Of a stretch of DNA of 64,000 nt, positions 26,501-35,772 are shown in pieces; position 1 is the first letter of the stretch, and every line of letters starts with the position of its first letter. The stretch is from Pannonibacter sp. SL95. Lineage in GTDB: Bacteria > Pseudomonadota > Alphaproteobacteria > Rhizobiales > Stappiaceae. The translations under genes were made by a program, and so were the position numbers. The DNA is taken from NCBI RefSeq assembly GCF_026672425.1, contig NZ_JAPPRC010000005.1, positions 186,001 to 250,000 of the forward strand, given 5' to 3'. The notes under the pieces are model-generated. The model was not told the origin of the DNA. It did no database searches and worked only from the letters and a program-made list of their open reading frames with translations.

Positions 26501-27820
26501 TCAGGCGACTGCGAGCCAGTCGCGCACGCGCTGTTCCAGAACGTCCGTCACGTCGTCCTCGCCGAACTCCTCGATGGCCTCCGACAGGAAGGCCAGCACC
26601 AGGAGGGTGCGGGCTTCGGCTTCCGGAATGCCACGGGCGCGCAGATAGAACAGAAGGTCCTCGTCGATCTGGCCGCAGGTGGCACCATGAGCACAGATAA
26701 CGTCGTCGGCGAAGATTTCCAGTTCAGGCTTGTTGGCCATTTCCGCGCCTTCGGAAAGGAGCAGAGCCTGGGTCATCATCTCGCCATCGGTCTTCTGGGC
26801 GTGCTGGGCCACGTTGATGCGGCCCTGATAGACGCCGCGCGCCTCACCGTCGAGCACGGTCTTGAAGAACTCACGGCTGTTGCAGTGAGGCACGGCGTGG
26901 TCGACGATCAGGGTCTGGTCGGCGAGCGCCTTGCCGCGTGCCATCGAGACGCCGTAGATCTTGGCCTCGGAGTGTTCACCGGCAAAGGCGACGAACTGCT
27001 GGTTGCGGGCGAACTCAGGACCGGCGATGAAGCCGAGGGTCTTCAGCTCGGCTTCCGCGCCAAGCCGCGACAGGGTGGTGGCAAGCACGGCGCCGGCCGC
27101 TTCACTGGTCAGAAGACGGGTCGAGGCAAGCTTGGCCTTGTCGGCAACGACGTAGTCGAAAACGGCGTTGATCTCCCCTGCCCCGGCATTGCCGGCGAAG
27201 GTCTCGATCAGACGCAGCTGCGCGCCCTCAGCCAGCTCGACGCGGCAGCGGGTGACCTGACCGCCTCCGCTGACGGCGATCTGGATCAGCTCGACCGGCT
27301 TTGCGATCTCGGCCCCCGCCTTCACGGACAGCACGACGCCGCCCTGGACGAAGGCGGTGTTGAGCGCCAGCACGCCATCGGACCCGGCCGACTTCGGCTG
27401 GGCAAGCAGCGCAGCGCCGCCTTCACCGGCAAGGGCCGTGCTGAAATCCGTGACGCTGACGCCTTCAGCGGCCAGCGCCGCCACGTCGCTGAGCCCCGGC
27501 AGGAAGGTGCCGTTGGCGATGACAATGCGGAAGCGGTCGAGGTCGCCCAGGAGACCGGCCGACGCGAGCGCTGCCTTGGCCTCGGCCTCGGTGACTGCGG
27601 CGGCAAGCGGGGCAGCCGACTTCAGGAAGGCGCGCAGGTCCGAGTACTTGTACTCCTCGACCCGGCGGTGCGGCAGGCCCTTGGCCCGGAGCTGCGCGGC
27701 GGCCTCAGCCCGAAGGGCTGCCACCGGCGCGGACCCGGCAAGACCCGCCTGCGCGGCATCGAACCGGTCCAGAAGACCGGTTTCTGCCTGCGTCAGAGTG
27801 ATCGGTGTGGTCACGTTCAT
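26501..27820 (-). CDS. sufD: Fe-S cluster assembly protein SufD
   Basis: 439-aa partner of SufB and SufC in the SufBC2D scaffold complex. The C-terminal half shows the SufB/SufD beta-helix family signatures, including LDGEARGVYQGRINV and NKPELEIFADDVICAHGATCGQIDEDLLFYLRARGI with the conserved His and Cys-containing stretch. The gene starts 14 bases after the sufC stop. Confidence 0.95.
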   Translation of the reverse strand: MNVTTPITLTQAETGLLDRFDAAQAGLAGSAPVAALRAEAAAQLRAKGLPHRRVEEYKYSDLRAFLKSAAPLAAAVTEAEAKAALASAGLLGDLDRFRIVIANGTFLPGLSDVAALAAEGVSVTDFSTALAGEGGAALLAQPKSAGSDGVLALNTAFVQGGVVLSVKAGAEIAKPVELIQIAVSGGGQVTRCRVELAEGAQLRLIETFAGNAGAGEINAVFDYVVADKAKLASTRLLTSEAAGAVLATTLSRLGAEAELKTLGFIAGPEFARNQQFVAFAGEHSEAKIYGVSMARGKALADQTLIVDHAVPHCNSREFFKTVLDGEARGVYQGRINVAQHAQKTDGEMMTQALLLSEGAEMANKPELEIFADDVICAHGATCGQIDEDLLFYLRARGIPEAEARTLLVLAFLSEAIEEFGEDDVTDVLEQRVRDWLAVA

Positions 27821-27834
27821 CTCTCCGGCCCCGC

Positions 27835-28590
27835 TCAGGCTGCTTCGCCGACGTAGTCAGCGTAGCCGTTCTTTTCCAGCTCCAGCGCCAGCTCCTTGCC
27901 GCCGGTCTTGACGATCCGGCCCTTCGACAGGACATGGACGACGTCCGGCACGATGTGGTCGAGCAGACGCTGGTAGTGGGTGATGACGATCATCGAGCGC
28001 TCCGGCGAACGCAGCTTGTTGACGCCTTCCGAAACGATGCGCAGGGCGTCGATGTCGAGGCCGGAGTCCGTCTCGTCGAGGACGCAGAGCTTGGGCTGCA
28101 GCAGCGCCATCTGCAGGATTTCCGAGCGCTTCTTCTCGCCGCCGGAGAAGCCGACGTTGAGCGGACGCTTCAGCATGTCCATGGTGACGTTGAGGTCAGC
28201 CGCCTTGGACTTGACCAGCTTCAGGAAGTCCGGGATCGACAGCTCGGCCTCGCCACGCGCCTTGCGCTGGGCGTTGAGGGCCGTCTTCAGGAATTCCATC
28301 GTGGCGACGCCCGGGATCTCGATCGGATACTGGAAGGCCAGGAACACGCCGGCAGCGGCGCGGGCATCGGCTTCCATGTCGAGGAGGTTCTCGCCGTTGA
28401 ACAGGATCTCGCCTTCGGTGACTTCATAGTCTTCCTTGCCGGCGAGGATGTAGGATAGGGTGGACTTGCCCGATCCGTTCGGCCCCATGATGGCATGGAT
28501 CTCGCCCGGATTGACGGTCAGGTTGATGCCGCGCAGGATCTCGGTGCCGTCTTCGGCGATGCGGGCGTGCAGGTTCTTGATCTCAAGCAT
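27835..28590 (-). CDS. sufC: Fe-S cluster assembly ATPase SufC
   Basis: 251-aa ABC-type ATPase of the SufBC2D complex. Walker A is GPNGSGKSTL, the signature FSGGEKKRSEILQ, Walker B CVLDETDSGLD, and the H-loop VITHYQRLL. The start at 28590 (MLEIKNLHARI) is preceded by GAGGA; an ATG 15 bases upstream overlaps that ribosome-binding site and is unlikely. Confidence 0.96.
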   Translation of the reverse strand: MLEIKNLHARIAEDGTEILRGINLTVNPGEIHAIMGPNGSGKSTLSYILAGKEDYEVTEGEILFNGENLLDMEADARAAAGVFLAFQYPIEIPGVATMEFLKTALNAQRKARGEAELSIPDFLKLVKSKAADLNVTMDMLKRPLNVGFSGGEKKRSEILQMALLQPKLCVLDETDSGLDIDALRIVSEGVNKLRSPERSMIVITHYQRLLDHIVPDVVHVLSKGRIVKTGGKELALELEKNGYADYVGEAA

Positions 28591-28662
28591 TGAGATAGTC
28601 CTCATTCAGTCAGCGGCACCAAGCGGGCGCCAGAATAATCAGGGTTCTTGGGATGATCCGGC

Positions 28663-30135
28663 TTAACCGACCGAGCCCTCAAGGCTGATCGAGATCAGCT
28701 TCTGGGCCTCGACGGCGAATTCCATCGGCAGCTGCTGGATCACGTCCTTGACGAAGCCGTTGACGATCAGGGCGACGGCCTCTTCCTGCGACAGGCCACG
28801 GGCCATGCAGTAGAACATCTGGTCGTCGGAGATCTTCGAGGTGGTGGCCTCGTGCTCGAACTGGGCGGTGGCGTTTTTGCTCTCGATATAGGGCACCGTA
28901 TGTGCGCCGCAGTCCTGGCCGATCAGCAACGAGTCGCACTGGGTGAAGTTGCGCGCGTTCGAGGCCTTGCGGTGGGCCGAGACGAGACCGCGATAGGTGT
29001 TCTGCGACTTGCCGGCGGAAATGCCCTTGGAGATGATGCGGCTCGACGTATTCTTGCCGAGGTGGATCATCTTGGTGCCGCTGTCGACCTGCTGGTGACC
29101 ATTGGAGACGGCGATCGAGTAGAACTCGCCGCGCGAGTTGTCGCCGCGCAGGATGCAGGACGGGTACTTCCAGGTGATGGCCGAGCCGGTTTCCACCTGG
29201 GTCCAGGAGATCTTTGAGTTCTTGCCACGGCAGTCGCCACGCTTGGTGACGAAGTTGTAGATGCCTCCCTTGCCGTCCTTGTCGCCGGGGAACCAGTTCT
29301 GGACGGTGGAATACTTGATCTCGGCATCATCGAGCGCGATCAGCTCGACCACGGCGGCATGCAGCTGGTTTTCATCGCGCTGCGGTGCGGTGCAGCCCTC
29401 GAGATAGGACACATAGGCGCCCTTCTCGGCGATGATCAGCGTGCGCTCGAACTGGCCGGTGTTCTTCTCGTTGATGCGGAAATAGGTCGACAGTTCCATC
29501 GGGCAGCGCACGCCCTCCGGGATGTAGACGAAGGAGCCATCCGAGAACACAGCGGAATTCAGCGTGGCGTAGTAGTTGTCCGTGACCGGAACCACTGAGC
29601 CCAGATACTTGCGGACCAGGTCCGGGTACTCGCGCAGGGCTTCGGAGATGGAACAGAAGATGACGCCGGCCTTCTTCAGCTCGTCCTTGAAGGTCGTGAC
29701 GACGGAAACGCTGTCGAACACGGCATCGACGGCGACGCGGTTCTTCGGCTCGACGCCGGCAAGGATTTCCTGCTCGCGCAGCGGAATGCCGAGCTTCTCG
29801 TAGGTCCGCAGCAGTTCCGGATCGACCTCGTCGAGGCTCGTCGGGCCGGCAACGCTCTTCGGCGCGGACCAGTAGTAGAGATCCTGCAGGTCGACCGGCG
29901 GATAGTCGACGCGGGCCCAGGTCGGCTCGGTCATGGTCTGGAACCGGCGCAGCGCATCGAGGCGCCATTCGGTCATCCACTCCGGCTCGTTCTTCTTCGC
30001 CGACAGGAAGCGGACGGTTTCCTCGCTGAGGCCGCGCGCGCCCGTCTCCGACTCGATATCGGTGACGAAGCCATACTTGTACTGGTCGACGTCAATCGCC
30101 TTCACCCGGTCGATTGTTTCCTGCACAGCGGGCAT
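28663..30135 (-). CDS. sufB: Fe-S cluster assembly protein SufB
   Basis: 490-aa scaffold subunit on which the nascent cluster is built. Family signatures include [14 protein letters not shown] at the start, [42 protein letters not shown], and the C-terminal [24 protein letters not shown]. The ATG at 30135 has GGAGAG six bases upstream; the open frame upstream of it is not SufB-like. It is the second gene of the operon. Confidence 0.97.
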   Translation of the reverse strand: MPAVQETIDRVKAIDVDQYKYGFVTDIESETGARGLSEETVRFLSAKKNEPEWMTEWRLDALRRFQTMTEPTWARVDYPPVDLQDLYYWSAPKSVAGPTSLDEVDPELLRTYEKLGIPLREQEILAGVEPKNRVAVDAVFDSVSVVTTFKDELKKAGVIFCSISEALREYPDLVRKYLGSVVPVTDNYYATLNSAVFSDGSFVYIPEGVRCPMELSTYFRINEKNTGQFERTLIIAEKGAYVSYLEGCTAPQRDENQLHAAVVELIALDDAEIKYSTVQNWFPGDKDGKGGIYNFVTKRGDCRGKNSKISWTQVETGSAITWKYPSCILRGDNSRGEFYSIAVSNGHQQVDSGTKMIHLGKNTSSRIISKGISAGKSQNTYRGLVSAHRKASNARNFTQCDSLLIGQDCGAHTVPYIESKNATAQFEHEATTSKISDDQMFYCMARGLSQEEAVALIVNGFVKDVIQQLPMEFAVEAQKLISISLEGSVG

Positions 30136-30260
30136 TTCTACTCTCCATGGCACCGGCTTCAAGGGCCGGCTCGTCTGGTTTTGCCGCGGTCTGCGGCGCT
30201 TTCGGAAGGCCTGCATCTGCAGGCCCGGATCAGGGTCGGGCGGGCTGTGATGCGGCCGGT

Positions 30261-31430
30261 TCAGGCGGCATGCTGCACCGCAGCCGGGTTCAGCCGGCTG
30301 GCTACCTCTCCCCACAGATCAAGAAACCGGGCAACATCGGCCTCGGTTGTCGTCCAGCCGAAGCTGACGCGAATGGCGCAGCGCGCCAGGGTCTCGTCGA
30401 CGCCCATGGCGGCCAGAACATGCGACACCCCGACCTTGCCGGACGAACAGGCGGAGCCGGAGGACACCGACGCGCCCTTGAGGTCGCAGGCAATGAGTGC
30501 CAGTTCGGCAGGAACGCCCGGAACGGCAAAGCAGGACGTGTTGGGCAAGCGCAAGGCCGCGTCGCCAAACACCACCGCAGACCTGCATATATGGTGCAGG
30601 CCTTGTTCGAAAAGGTTGCGCAGGCGCAAAAGCTCTGCGCTTTCCGCATGGCAGTCGGCGATTTCGCGGGCGACGGCGCCAAACCCGGCGATCGCCGCCA
30701 CATTTTCCGTGCCGGCGCGGCGATGATGCTCCTGTCCGCCGCCCACGAGCAACGCCGACGGGGCCACCGCCGAGGAAGCCAGCACCAGCGCACCCATGCC
30801 CTGCGCCCCGCCAACCTTGTGCGCCGACAAGCTGATGGCATGGGCCTGCCAGTCCTTCGGCGCAACCGGCAGACGGCCAGCAGCCTGGACGGCATCGACA
30901 TGGAACAGGCCGCCGCTGGCAGCGACGCGGGCACCGATCTCGGCCAGCGGCTGAATCACCCCGGTCTCGTTGTTTGCGGCCATGACACTGACCAGCGCCG
31001 GGCCGCCCTCGGACAAAAGCTGGTCAAGATGGTCAAGCCGGATGCGGCCGTCGGCATCCACCTCAATCGTGCGGATCTGGCGCGGCGAAAAGCGGCCGCC
31101 GGACCGGACGCTCGGATGTTCCACGGCCGAGATCAGGAGGCGTTCGGGATAGATCGGACCATCCGCCCCCTGCCAGGCCTGCGACAGGGCCAAGGTGTTG
31201 GCCTCCGTCGCGCCGCTGGTGAAGATCACGGAGCGCGCCTTGACGCCGCAGGCCGCCGCCAGCGCCTCACGCGCCGCCTCGACCAGACCGCGCGCGCGCC
31301 GGCCGTCACCATGCACGGAGGACGGATTGCCGGTCAGCTCCAGCGCCTCAAGCATGGCCGTACGCGCCTGCGGCCGGAGGGGCGCAGTGGCGTTGTGGTC
31401 AAGATAAAGGCGCGGGGCAGCGGTTGTCAT
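30261..31430 (-). CDS. Cysteine desulfurase, NifS/IscS group (sufS2 position)
   Basis: 389-aa PLP enzyme and first gene of the suf operon. It begins [14 protein letters not shown], has the PLP lysine in [16 protein letters not shown] and the catalytic Cys on the longer group I loop ([18 protein letters not shown]), so it differs in type from the SufS encoded at 25.1 kb. The same order, with a NifS-like gene ahead of sufB, is known in Agrobacterium (sufS2BCDS1XA). Having two desulfurases in one operon may separate sulfur delivery to the scaffold from delivery to tRNA or other acceptors. Confidence 0.93.
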   Translation of the reverse strand: MTTAAPRLYLDHNATAPLRPQARTAMLEALELTGNPSSVHGDGRRARGLVEAAREALAAACGVKARSVIFTSGATEANTLALSQAWQGADGPIYPERLLISAVEHPSVRSGGRFSPRQIRTIEVDADGRIRLDHLDQLLSEGGPALVSVMAANNETGVIQPLAEIGARVAASGGLFHVDAVQAAGRLPVAPKDWQAHAISLSAHKVGGAQGMGALVLASSAVAPSALLVGGGQEHHRRAGTENVAAIAGFGAVAREIADCHAESAELLRLRNLFEQGLHHICRSAVVFGDAALRLPNTSCFAVPGVPAELALIACDLKGASVSSGSACSSGKVGVSHVLAAMGVDETLARCAIRVSFGWTTTEADVARFLDLWGEVASRLNPAAVQHAA

Positions 31431-31596
31431 GGCCGTTTGCCAGGGTCCTCAAAACGGGGCGTTCACGGTTCGGACGTCCGGTTCGCGATCAAATGACATC
31501 CAAGTCAACGGAAAACTTGAAATTCCCCGTCGTGATGATGATAAGTGCGCCGAGCGCTCGAACGCAGACCACAGGGCCAACGGCCAGACGATCTGT

Positions 31597-31626
31597 GTTT
31601 GAACCATTCTAAAGAAGGTTTTAGAA
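31597..31626 (-). promoter_or_regulatory. Irr-box-like dyad upstream of the suf operon
   Basis: GTTTGAACCATTCTAAA (31597-31613) matches the iron-control (ICE/Irr) dyad, TTTAGAA-N3-TTCTAAA, at 12 of 14 dyad positions by my count. The right half-site also forms an inverted repeat with TTTAGAA at 31620-31626 (6-base spacer). It sits about 170 bases upstream of the first suf gene and about 100 bases ahead of the divergent hydrolase. Iron control of suf operons by Irr or RirA is established in Rhizobiales; its use here is inferred. Confidence 0.45.
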
Positions 31627-31727
31627 ACTCGGAACCCGAAAGTCAAGTTTAGACCTCCGGGATTTCACGTATCTGGACCATATGTCCCGGGTCTGGCTCC
31701 GGGAAACAAAAAAGGACATCGCGCTTC

Positions 31728-32414
31728 ATGCCCGAGGTGATCTTCAACGGCCCGGCCGGACGACTGGAAGGCCGTTTCCATCCCGCCAAGCGGCGGAATG
31801 CGCCGATCGCTCTGGTGCTGCACCTGCATCCGCAGTTCGGCGGCACCATGAACAACCAGATCGTCTACCAGCTGTATTACATGTTCGCGCAGCGCGGATT
31901 TGCCGTCCTGCGCTTCAACTTCCGCGGTGTCGGCCGGTCGCAGGGCTCCTTCGACCACGGCCAGGGCGAGTTGTCGGATGCTGCTGCCGCGCTGGACTGG
32001 GTGCAGACCGTCCATCCGGACGCCCGCGCCTGCTGGATCGCCGGCTTCTCCTTCGGCGCCTGGATCGGCATGCAGCTGCTGATGCGCCGGCCGGAAGTGG
32101 AAGGTTTCATCTCGGTCGCGCCGCCGGCAAACCTGCACGACTTCTCCTTCCTGGCCCCCTGCCCGTCCTCAGGGCTCATCGTTCATGGCGACAATGACAA
32201 GGTGGTGCCGCAGAAGGACGTGCAGAACCTCGTCGACAAGCTGAAGACGCAAAAGGGCATCATCATCGATCACGAGACGATCCCGGGCGCGAACCACTTC
32301 TTCGAGAACAACATCGACGACCTGATGCTGCGCTGTGGCACCTATCTCGACAAGCGCCTCGGCCTCGACATGCCGCCGCCGCTGATCCCGGCCCTGCCGG
32401 CAAGCGAAGATTGA
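31728..32414 (+). CDS. Alpha/beta hydrolase (dienelactone-hydrolase/CocE-like small hydrolase)
   Basis: 228-aa cytosolic alpha/beta hydrolase. The catalytic triad is visible: Ser in GFSFGAWIG, Asp in HGDNDKVVP and His in PGANHFFEN. The stretch RFNFRGVGRSQGSFDHGQGE matches the widespread small-hydrolase family annotated only as alpha/beta hydrolase. AAGGA lies ten bases before the ATG. It is divergent from the suf operon and ends at a strong terminator. Confidence 0.85.
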   Translation: MPEVIFNGPAGRLEGRFHPAKRRNAPIALVLHLHPQFGGTMNNQIVYQLYYMFAQRGFAVLRFNFRGVGRSQGSFDHGQGELSDAAAALDWVQTVHPDARACWIAGFSFGAWIGMQLLMRRPEVEGFISVAPPANLHDFSFLAPCPSSGLIVHGDNDKVVPQKDVQNLVDKLKTQKGIIIDHETIPGANHFFENNIDDLMLRCGTYLDKRLGLDMPPPLIPALPASED

Positions 32415-32426
32415 TCAAACTATTAG

Positions 32427-32452
32427 GACCCGCCTCTGGCGGGTCTTTTTTT
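32427..32452 (+). terminator. Intrinsic terminator of the hydrolase gene
   Basis: GACCCGCC (32427-32434) pairs with GGCGGGTC (32438-32445) across a 3-nt loop and is followed by seven T. A textbook Rho-independent terminator. Confidence 0.92.
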
Positions 32453-32792
32453 GTCCCTTGCCGCCATCGACGCGCAAGTCCTGACGCACTTTGCTCCGTC
32501 AGGCGATCGAATCAGCTTCCGAGTTTCTGGCTCGTCTGTGGCCTGGCTCGCCAATCAGGATCATCAGGCACGCAAATCCAGCCACCTCGAAAGGCCCACG
32601 CCGTGCCTCAGGTGACGCAGGGTCTGCAGGCTCTTTTTTCGACCACTGCGTGCGGCTGCGCAACCGGGATGCGCGGCACGAACGGGCACAACCAGCATTT
32701 TACCTCACATTAACCATGCACAAGCGACGAGAGCATCGAGATCTATGTCATTGGCTGGCAATGACTTTATTGCCTTGTGATGGAAGCTGTCC
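32453..32792. other. 340-bp non-coding gap before the outer-membrane protein gene
   Basis: No convincing gene is seen. It holds a near-match to a CtrA box (32699-32714) and presumably the promoter of the next gene. Confidence 0.5.
32699..32714 (+). promoter_or_regulatory. CtrA-box-like site
   Basis: TTTA-N7-TTAAC matches the CtrA consensus TTAA-N7-TTAAC at eight of nine fixed positions. It lies 78 bases upstream of the outer-membrane protein start. Confidence 0.3.
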
Positions 32793-33593
32793 TTGTCGAA
32801 ACCCGTCCTTGCCCTCACCATTCTGATCCCCTTGAGCCTTGGAACTGCTGTGGCCGCAGATCCGTCCGCCACCGCTTCCAGAGCCCAATCGCCGGATCCT
32901 GTTGCCGGGGCCATGCTGCGAGGGTCGATCGGATTGCGCTACTGGAACAGCACTGCTTCGTCCGACATATCGGTCAGCGGCAATCGCATGATGACCTCCG
33001 ATGCGCGTCCGAGCCATTCAGCCGAGCTGGTTGGTGAGTTCGACGATGATATCGATGGAACTTTCTTCCGCGCTTATGCCGGTATTGGACGCAATCTCGA
33101 TGGCAAGCAAACCTTCCGCGGCTATGCCGCAAACGGACACCAGGACAGCGGGTTTGGCTATGCAGTCATTGATGGCGGCTGGACTTTAGCTCGTACCGAC
33201 GACCAGTCTGCGACCTTGCGCGGTTTTATCGGCTACCATTTCCTGAATGATGAGTTTGTCGGGGTCTATCGGGGTTCCAAGCGCAACCTGCAAACCAACT
33301 GGAACGCTTTGCGGATTGGTCTGTCGGCCAAGGGCCAACTCACGAGCCGCGTTGGCTTCAGCGCTGACTTGGCGGCTGTTCCGTGGGCCTATCACAAGCC
33401 CAAGGATGCTCGAAGCGCCTACACATATGGCGTGGAAGCGGAGGCTCTCATGCACATGGCCGTGACGGAGAATTGGCACGTCGGCGTCGGTGGCAGATAC
33501 TGGCTGCTTCAATCGCACTACAAAGGCACCCGATCCGCGGAACAGACCTATCGGCGGTTCGGACTGCTGGCCGAGAGCAAATACGCGTTCTGA
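32793..33593 (+). CDS. Outer-membrane beta-barrel protein of unknown function
   Basis: 266 aa from a TTG start with GGAAG upstream. A signal peptide (PVLALTILIPLSLGTAVAADP) is followed by alternating amphipathic strands rich in Gly and aromatics (GSIGLRYWNST, FFRAYAGIGRN, YAVIDGGWTLAR, GFIGYHFLNDEF, WHVGVGGRYWLL) and a C-terminal Phe (ESKYAF), the usual signal for insertion by the BAM machinery. The strand pattern fits an eight- to twelve-stranded barrel. Function unknown. The gene is followed by a terminator shared with the convergent NDUFA12-like gene. Confidence 0.75.
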   Translation: MSKPVLALTILIPLSLGTAVAADPSATASRAQSPDPVAGAMLRGSIGLRYWNSTASSDISVSGNRMMTSDARPSHSAELVGEFDDDIDGTFFRAYAGIGRNLDGKQTFRGYAANGHQDSGFGYAVIDGGWTLARTDDQSATLRGFIGYHFLNDEFVGVYRGSKRNLQTNWNALRIGLSAKGQLTSRVGFSADLAAVPWAYHKPKDARSAYTYGVEAEALMHMAVTENWHVGVGGRYWLLQSHYKGTRSAEQTYRRFGLLAESKYAF

Positions 33594-33612
33594 TCCTAGT
33601 GACTGGAAAATA

Positions 33613-33645
33613 TAAAAAAAGCCCGCTGTCTGGCGGGCTTTCTCG
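33613..33645. terminator. Bidirectional terminator
   Basis: AAAGCCCGC (33618-33626) pairs with GCGGGCTTT (33633-33641) across a 6-nt loop. An A-tract on the left gives a T-run for the minus-strand gene, and TTTCTC serves the plus strand. Confidence 0.85.
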
Positions 33646-33677
33646 TTGAACCAGGCAGATGTAAAACCTTCGACCGC

Positions 33678-34064
33678 TTACTGGCCCGGGGTCCAGGGCT
33701 GGTAGTCGCCGGTTACTTCCGGGCGTTTGTTGTCGGCCAGGATCGAGCCCTTCGGGCGATAGGCCGCCGGCGTGCCGGTGTGGTTCTGCTGGTGCGGTGC
33801 CTGCCAGGACTTCGGGTGATAGGCTTCCTCGGTCGGGGCCACATCAACGCGGTGATGGATCCAGCCATGCCAGCCCGGGGGAATCGTCGAAGCTTCGGCG
33901 AGGCCATTGTAGATGACCCAGCGCTTCTTGCCGCCACGCTCACGGTAGTACTTGTTGCCGAATTCGTCTTCGCCGACGAACTCGCCCTTGCGCCAGGTGA
34001 AGAAGCGGGTGCCCATGGTCTGGCCGTTCCACCAGGTGAAAAGCTCGAGCAGAAGCTGCTTCAT
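33678..34064 (-). CDS. NDUFA12-like NADH:ubiquinone oxidoreductase subunit
   Basis: 128-aa accessory subunit of respiratory complex I (17.2-kDa/NDUFA12 family), found in alphaproteobacteria and mitochondria. It shows FFTWRKGEFVGEDEFGNKYYRE, RRWVIYNG, PPGWHGWIHHRVD and PKSWQAPHQQNHTGT. I chose the ATG at 34064 (MKQLLLELFTWWNG); the upstream open frame is unrelated. The main nuo operon is not in the window, which is usual for this gene. Confidence 0.93.
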   Translation of the reverse strand: MKQLLLELFTWWNGQTMGTRFFTWRKGEFVGEDEFGNKYYRERGGKKRWVIYNGLAEASTIPPGWHGWIHHRVDVAPTEEAYHPKSWQAPHQQNHTGTPAAYRPKGSILADNKRPEVTGDYQPWTPGQ

Positions 34065-34256
34065 AGTCGGTGCGCTCCCTGGCCGGAAACCCGGCCTCAC
34101 TGCATGGCGCGTGGCCACGCCGGCCACACGGAATTTGCGCGGAATATGACGGGACTTCGCCATTCTGTCCAGCGGCTTGGACGCCGCTTGCGCGCGTACC
34201 GCACAGGTTGCCCGCGATAGCCGGCGCAAGCCGACGCGATCCGGGATGCCGAAGGC

Positions 34257-35093
34257 TCACGCCTTGGCCTGGCTCTTGCTCTGTGTCAGTGCCGCATAGG
34301 CTTGTGCCTTGGCGAGTTTCAGCCGTTTGGCAGCTGGCGTCTCGGTCTTGTCGGCGGTGCGCTTGACGGGCGGCGTGGCCTCACCGCTCGTGTCCGCGCT
34401 GGGCGGAGTGGCTTTCTGGGCGGCTTTCGGGGCAGCAACCGGCGGACGGACCGAGTGCGCGCGCACCTGATTGCGCAGGACCGACGGCTCGGTCTGTTGC
34501 TGGTCGTCCCCGCTGAAGACCTGTTCTACGGCCTCGAGCGCTTCCTGATAGCGACGCGTTGCCCGCTCATGATAGGCGCGTGCACTGTCGAGCGTCTGCA
34601 TCTTGCCCGCCTGGGCATCGAGAAGTTCACCAACGCCATCAATGGTATAGAAACCGTGCTTATCAAGCACGAACTCACGGTCGTCATTAAGCAGCCAGCG
34701 CAGGCGCGAGAACAGCAGTGACGGCGAGACCGGCTTGACCAGCAGATGATGCGCCCCGGCCCGCAAGGCCTTGTCGACCAGAGCCCGGGTGCCATGCGCC
34801 GTGACAAAAAGCAGCGGCACGAAGCAGAGCGGCGCCATGTTCTTGTGCCGGATCAGCCGCAGAAGCTGGTAACCGCTCGACGGCTCCATCTTCCAGTCTG
34901 CCAGAATCAGATTGGGCGGCTCGGAGAGCATCGCCTCAAGCGCCGAATCAACCGTATCGAAGACGCGCACCCGCTCGACCTTGAAACTGAGCAGGACGGA
35001 CCTGAGAATGGCCTGCATCTGGCGCGAGTCCTCGACGATGACGGCGTCGAGCCCTTCCAGTGGCAAGCCAAAGGCGGCGTGGTGATGTTTCAT
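34257..35093 (-). CDS. Response regulator with CheY-like receiver and Lys/Ala-rich tail
   Basis: 278 aa from the ATG at 35093 (GGAAG six bases upstream). The receiver domain covers about residues 14-135: acidic pair in AVIVEDSRQM, phosphoacceptor Asp in ILADWKMEP, switch Thr in LFVTAHGT and Lys in LVKPVSPS. A helical segment follows and the last 80 residues are Ala/Lys/Pro-rich with no DNA-binding domain, so output is probably by protein contact. No histidine kinase is adjacent. Confidence 0.85.
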   Translation of the reverse strand: MKHHHAAFGLPLEGLDAVIVEDSRQMQAILRSVLLSFKVERVRVFDTVDSALEAMLSEPPNLILADWKMEPSSGYQLLRLIRHKNMAPLCFVPLLFVTAHGTRALVDKALRAGAHHLLVKPVSPSLLFSRLRWLLNDDREFVLDKHGFYTIDGVGELLDAQAGKMQTLDSARAYHERATRRYQEALEAVEQVFSGDDQQQTEPSVLRNQVRAHSVRPPVAAPKAAQKATPPSADTSGEATPPVKRTADKTETPAAKRLKLAKAQAYAALTQSKSQAKA

Positions 35094-35772
35094 GCTGACT
35101 TCCGGGCCCCCAACATGCTCCGACGCGCTATCCATGGCACAGGGGCGCTTAAACCCGGTTCAATTGGCGGGCATGGGTTTTCTTCAAATTGTCTCCATAT
35201 CGGTTGAACTTCGCAGAACGTGTCAGGCCAGCCGCCGAAACCCCTGATCCGTCGAAGAATCCAGCGCCAAATTCCGCGATTGCCGGCTTGTCCACCAAAC
35301 TCCCCGATTTCCACAGCCACCACAATATTTAGACGAACGCCACCAAACGACACACCACGGCTAGCCCTCCGCCGCTTGACGGTAACGAACGATTCACACT
35401 AATGTCGTCATCATAGGGTGTGCGTATCCGGGGCCGGGAAATCTGGCTGGCCTCCTCCAGTAAAAGTCGACAGGGCGTCGTCGCCTGGCCTCACATTGGC
35501 CGGGCGGGTGAAGTCATGTTTGCCACGTCATCCGGCGGTGCGCACTGCGCTGCGGGCGCCTTGGCCGAAGCTGGACGCAGACCCCTTGGTTCACCGGGAC
35601 CCGGTGCAACCTCAGAATTCGATTATCTGGATGGCCCTGCAGCAAGACAGGGCCCCGTTGACAGGGCGGCGGCAGTTCACAGTCGGGAGACTTGCGTTTC
35701 CCGGCATGGGTTTTGTTTGCCTCGACAGACGCTTGCGAGCGTCTTTATTGGCGTGGCGAAGGGGGCATGGGA
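35094..35772 (+). promoter_or_regulatory. Long nrdJ leader with candidate promoter and B12-box-like motif
   Basis: A possible promoter is TTGACG (35376-35381) with TAATGT (35400-35405). The -10 lies inside an inverted repeat CACAC (35395-35399) / GTGTG (35418-35422). About 280 bases downstream, AGTCGGGAGACTTGC (35681-35695) closely matches the B12 box of cobalamin riboswitches, and upstream of it GGGACCCGGTGCAA (35597-35610) resembles the conserved P3/P4 core. A terminator (35728-35749) follows 24 bases before the nrdJ start. Against a riboswitch: I cannot build a clean P4 stem, and CACCGGGACCCGGTG is itself a simple palindrome. Confidence 0.4.
35728..35749 (+). terminator. Leader terminator in front of nrdJ
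   Basis: GACGCT (35728-35733) and AGCGTC (35738-35743) form a 6-bp stem with a TGCG loop, followed by TTTATT. Placed 24 bases before the nrdJ start codon and just after the B12-box-like motif, it could be the expression platform of a riboswitch. Confidence 0.5.

Noticed and set aside
31494-31507. TGA-N8-TCA upstream of the suf operon as a RirA iron-responsive operator
   Set aside because: The RirA motif as I know it has nine bases between the half-sites (TGA-N9-TCA); this one has eight and poor flanks.
34065-34229. N-terminal extension of the NDUFA12-like protein
   Set aside because: The extra residues are basic low-complexity and absent from the family; the ATG at 34064 gives the normal length.
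35594-35608. CACCGGGACCCGGTG as proof of a cobalamin riboswitch core
   Set aside because: It is a simple palindrome by itself; only the B12-box match gives independent support, so I kept the riboswitch at low confidence.
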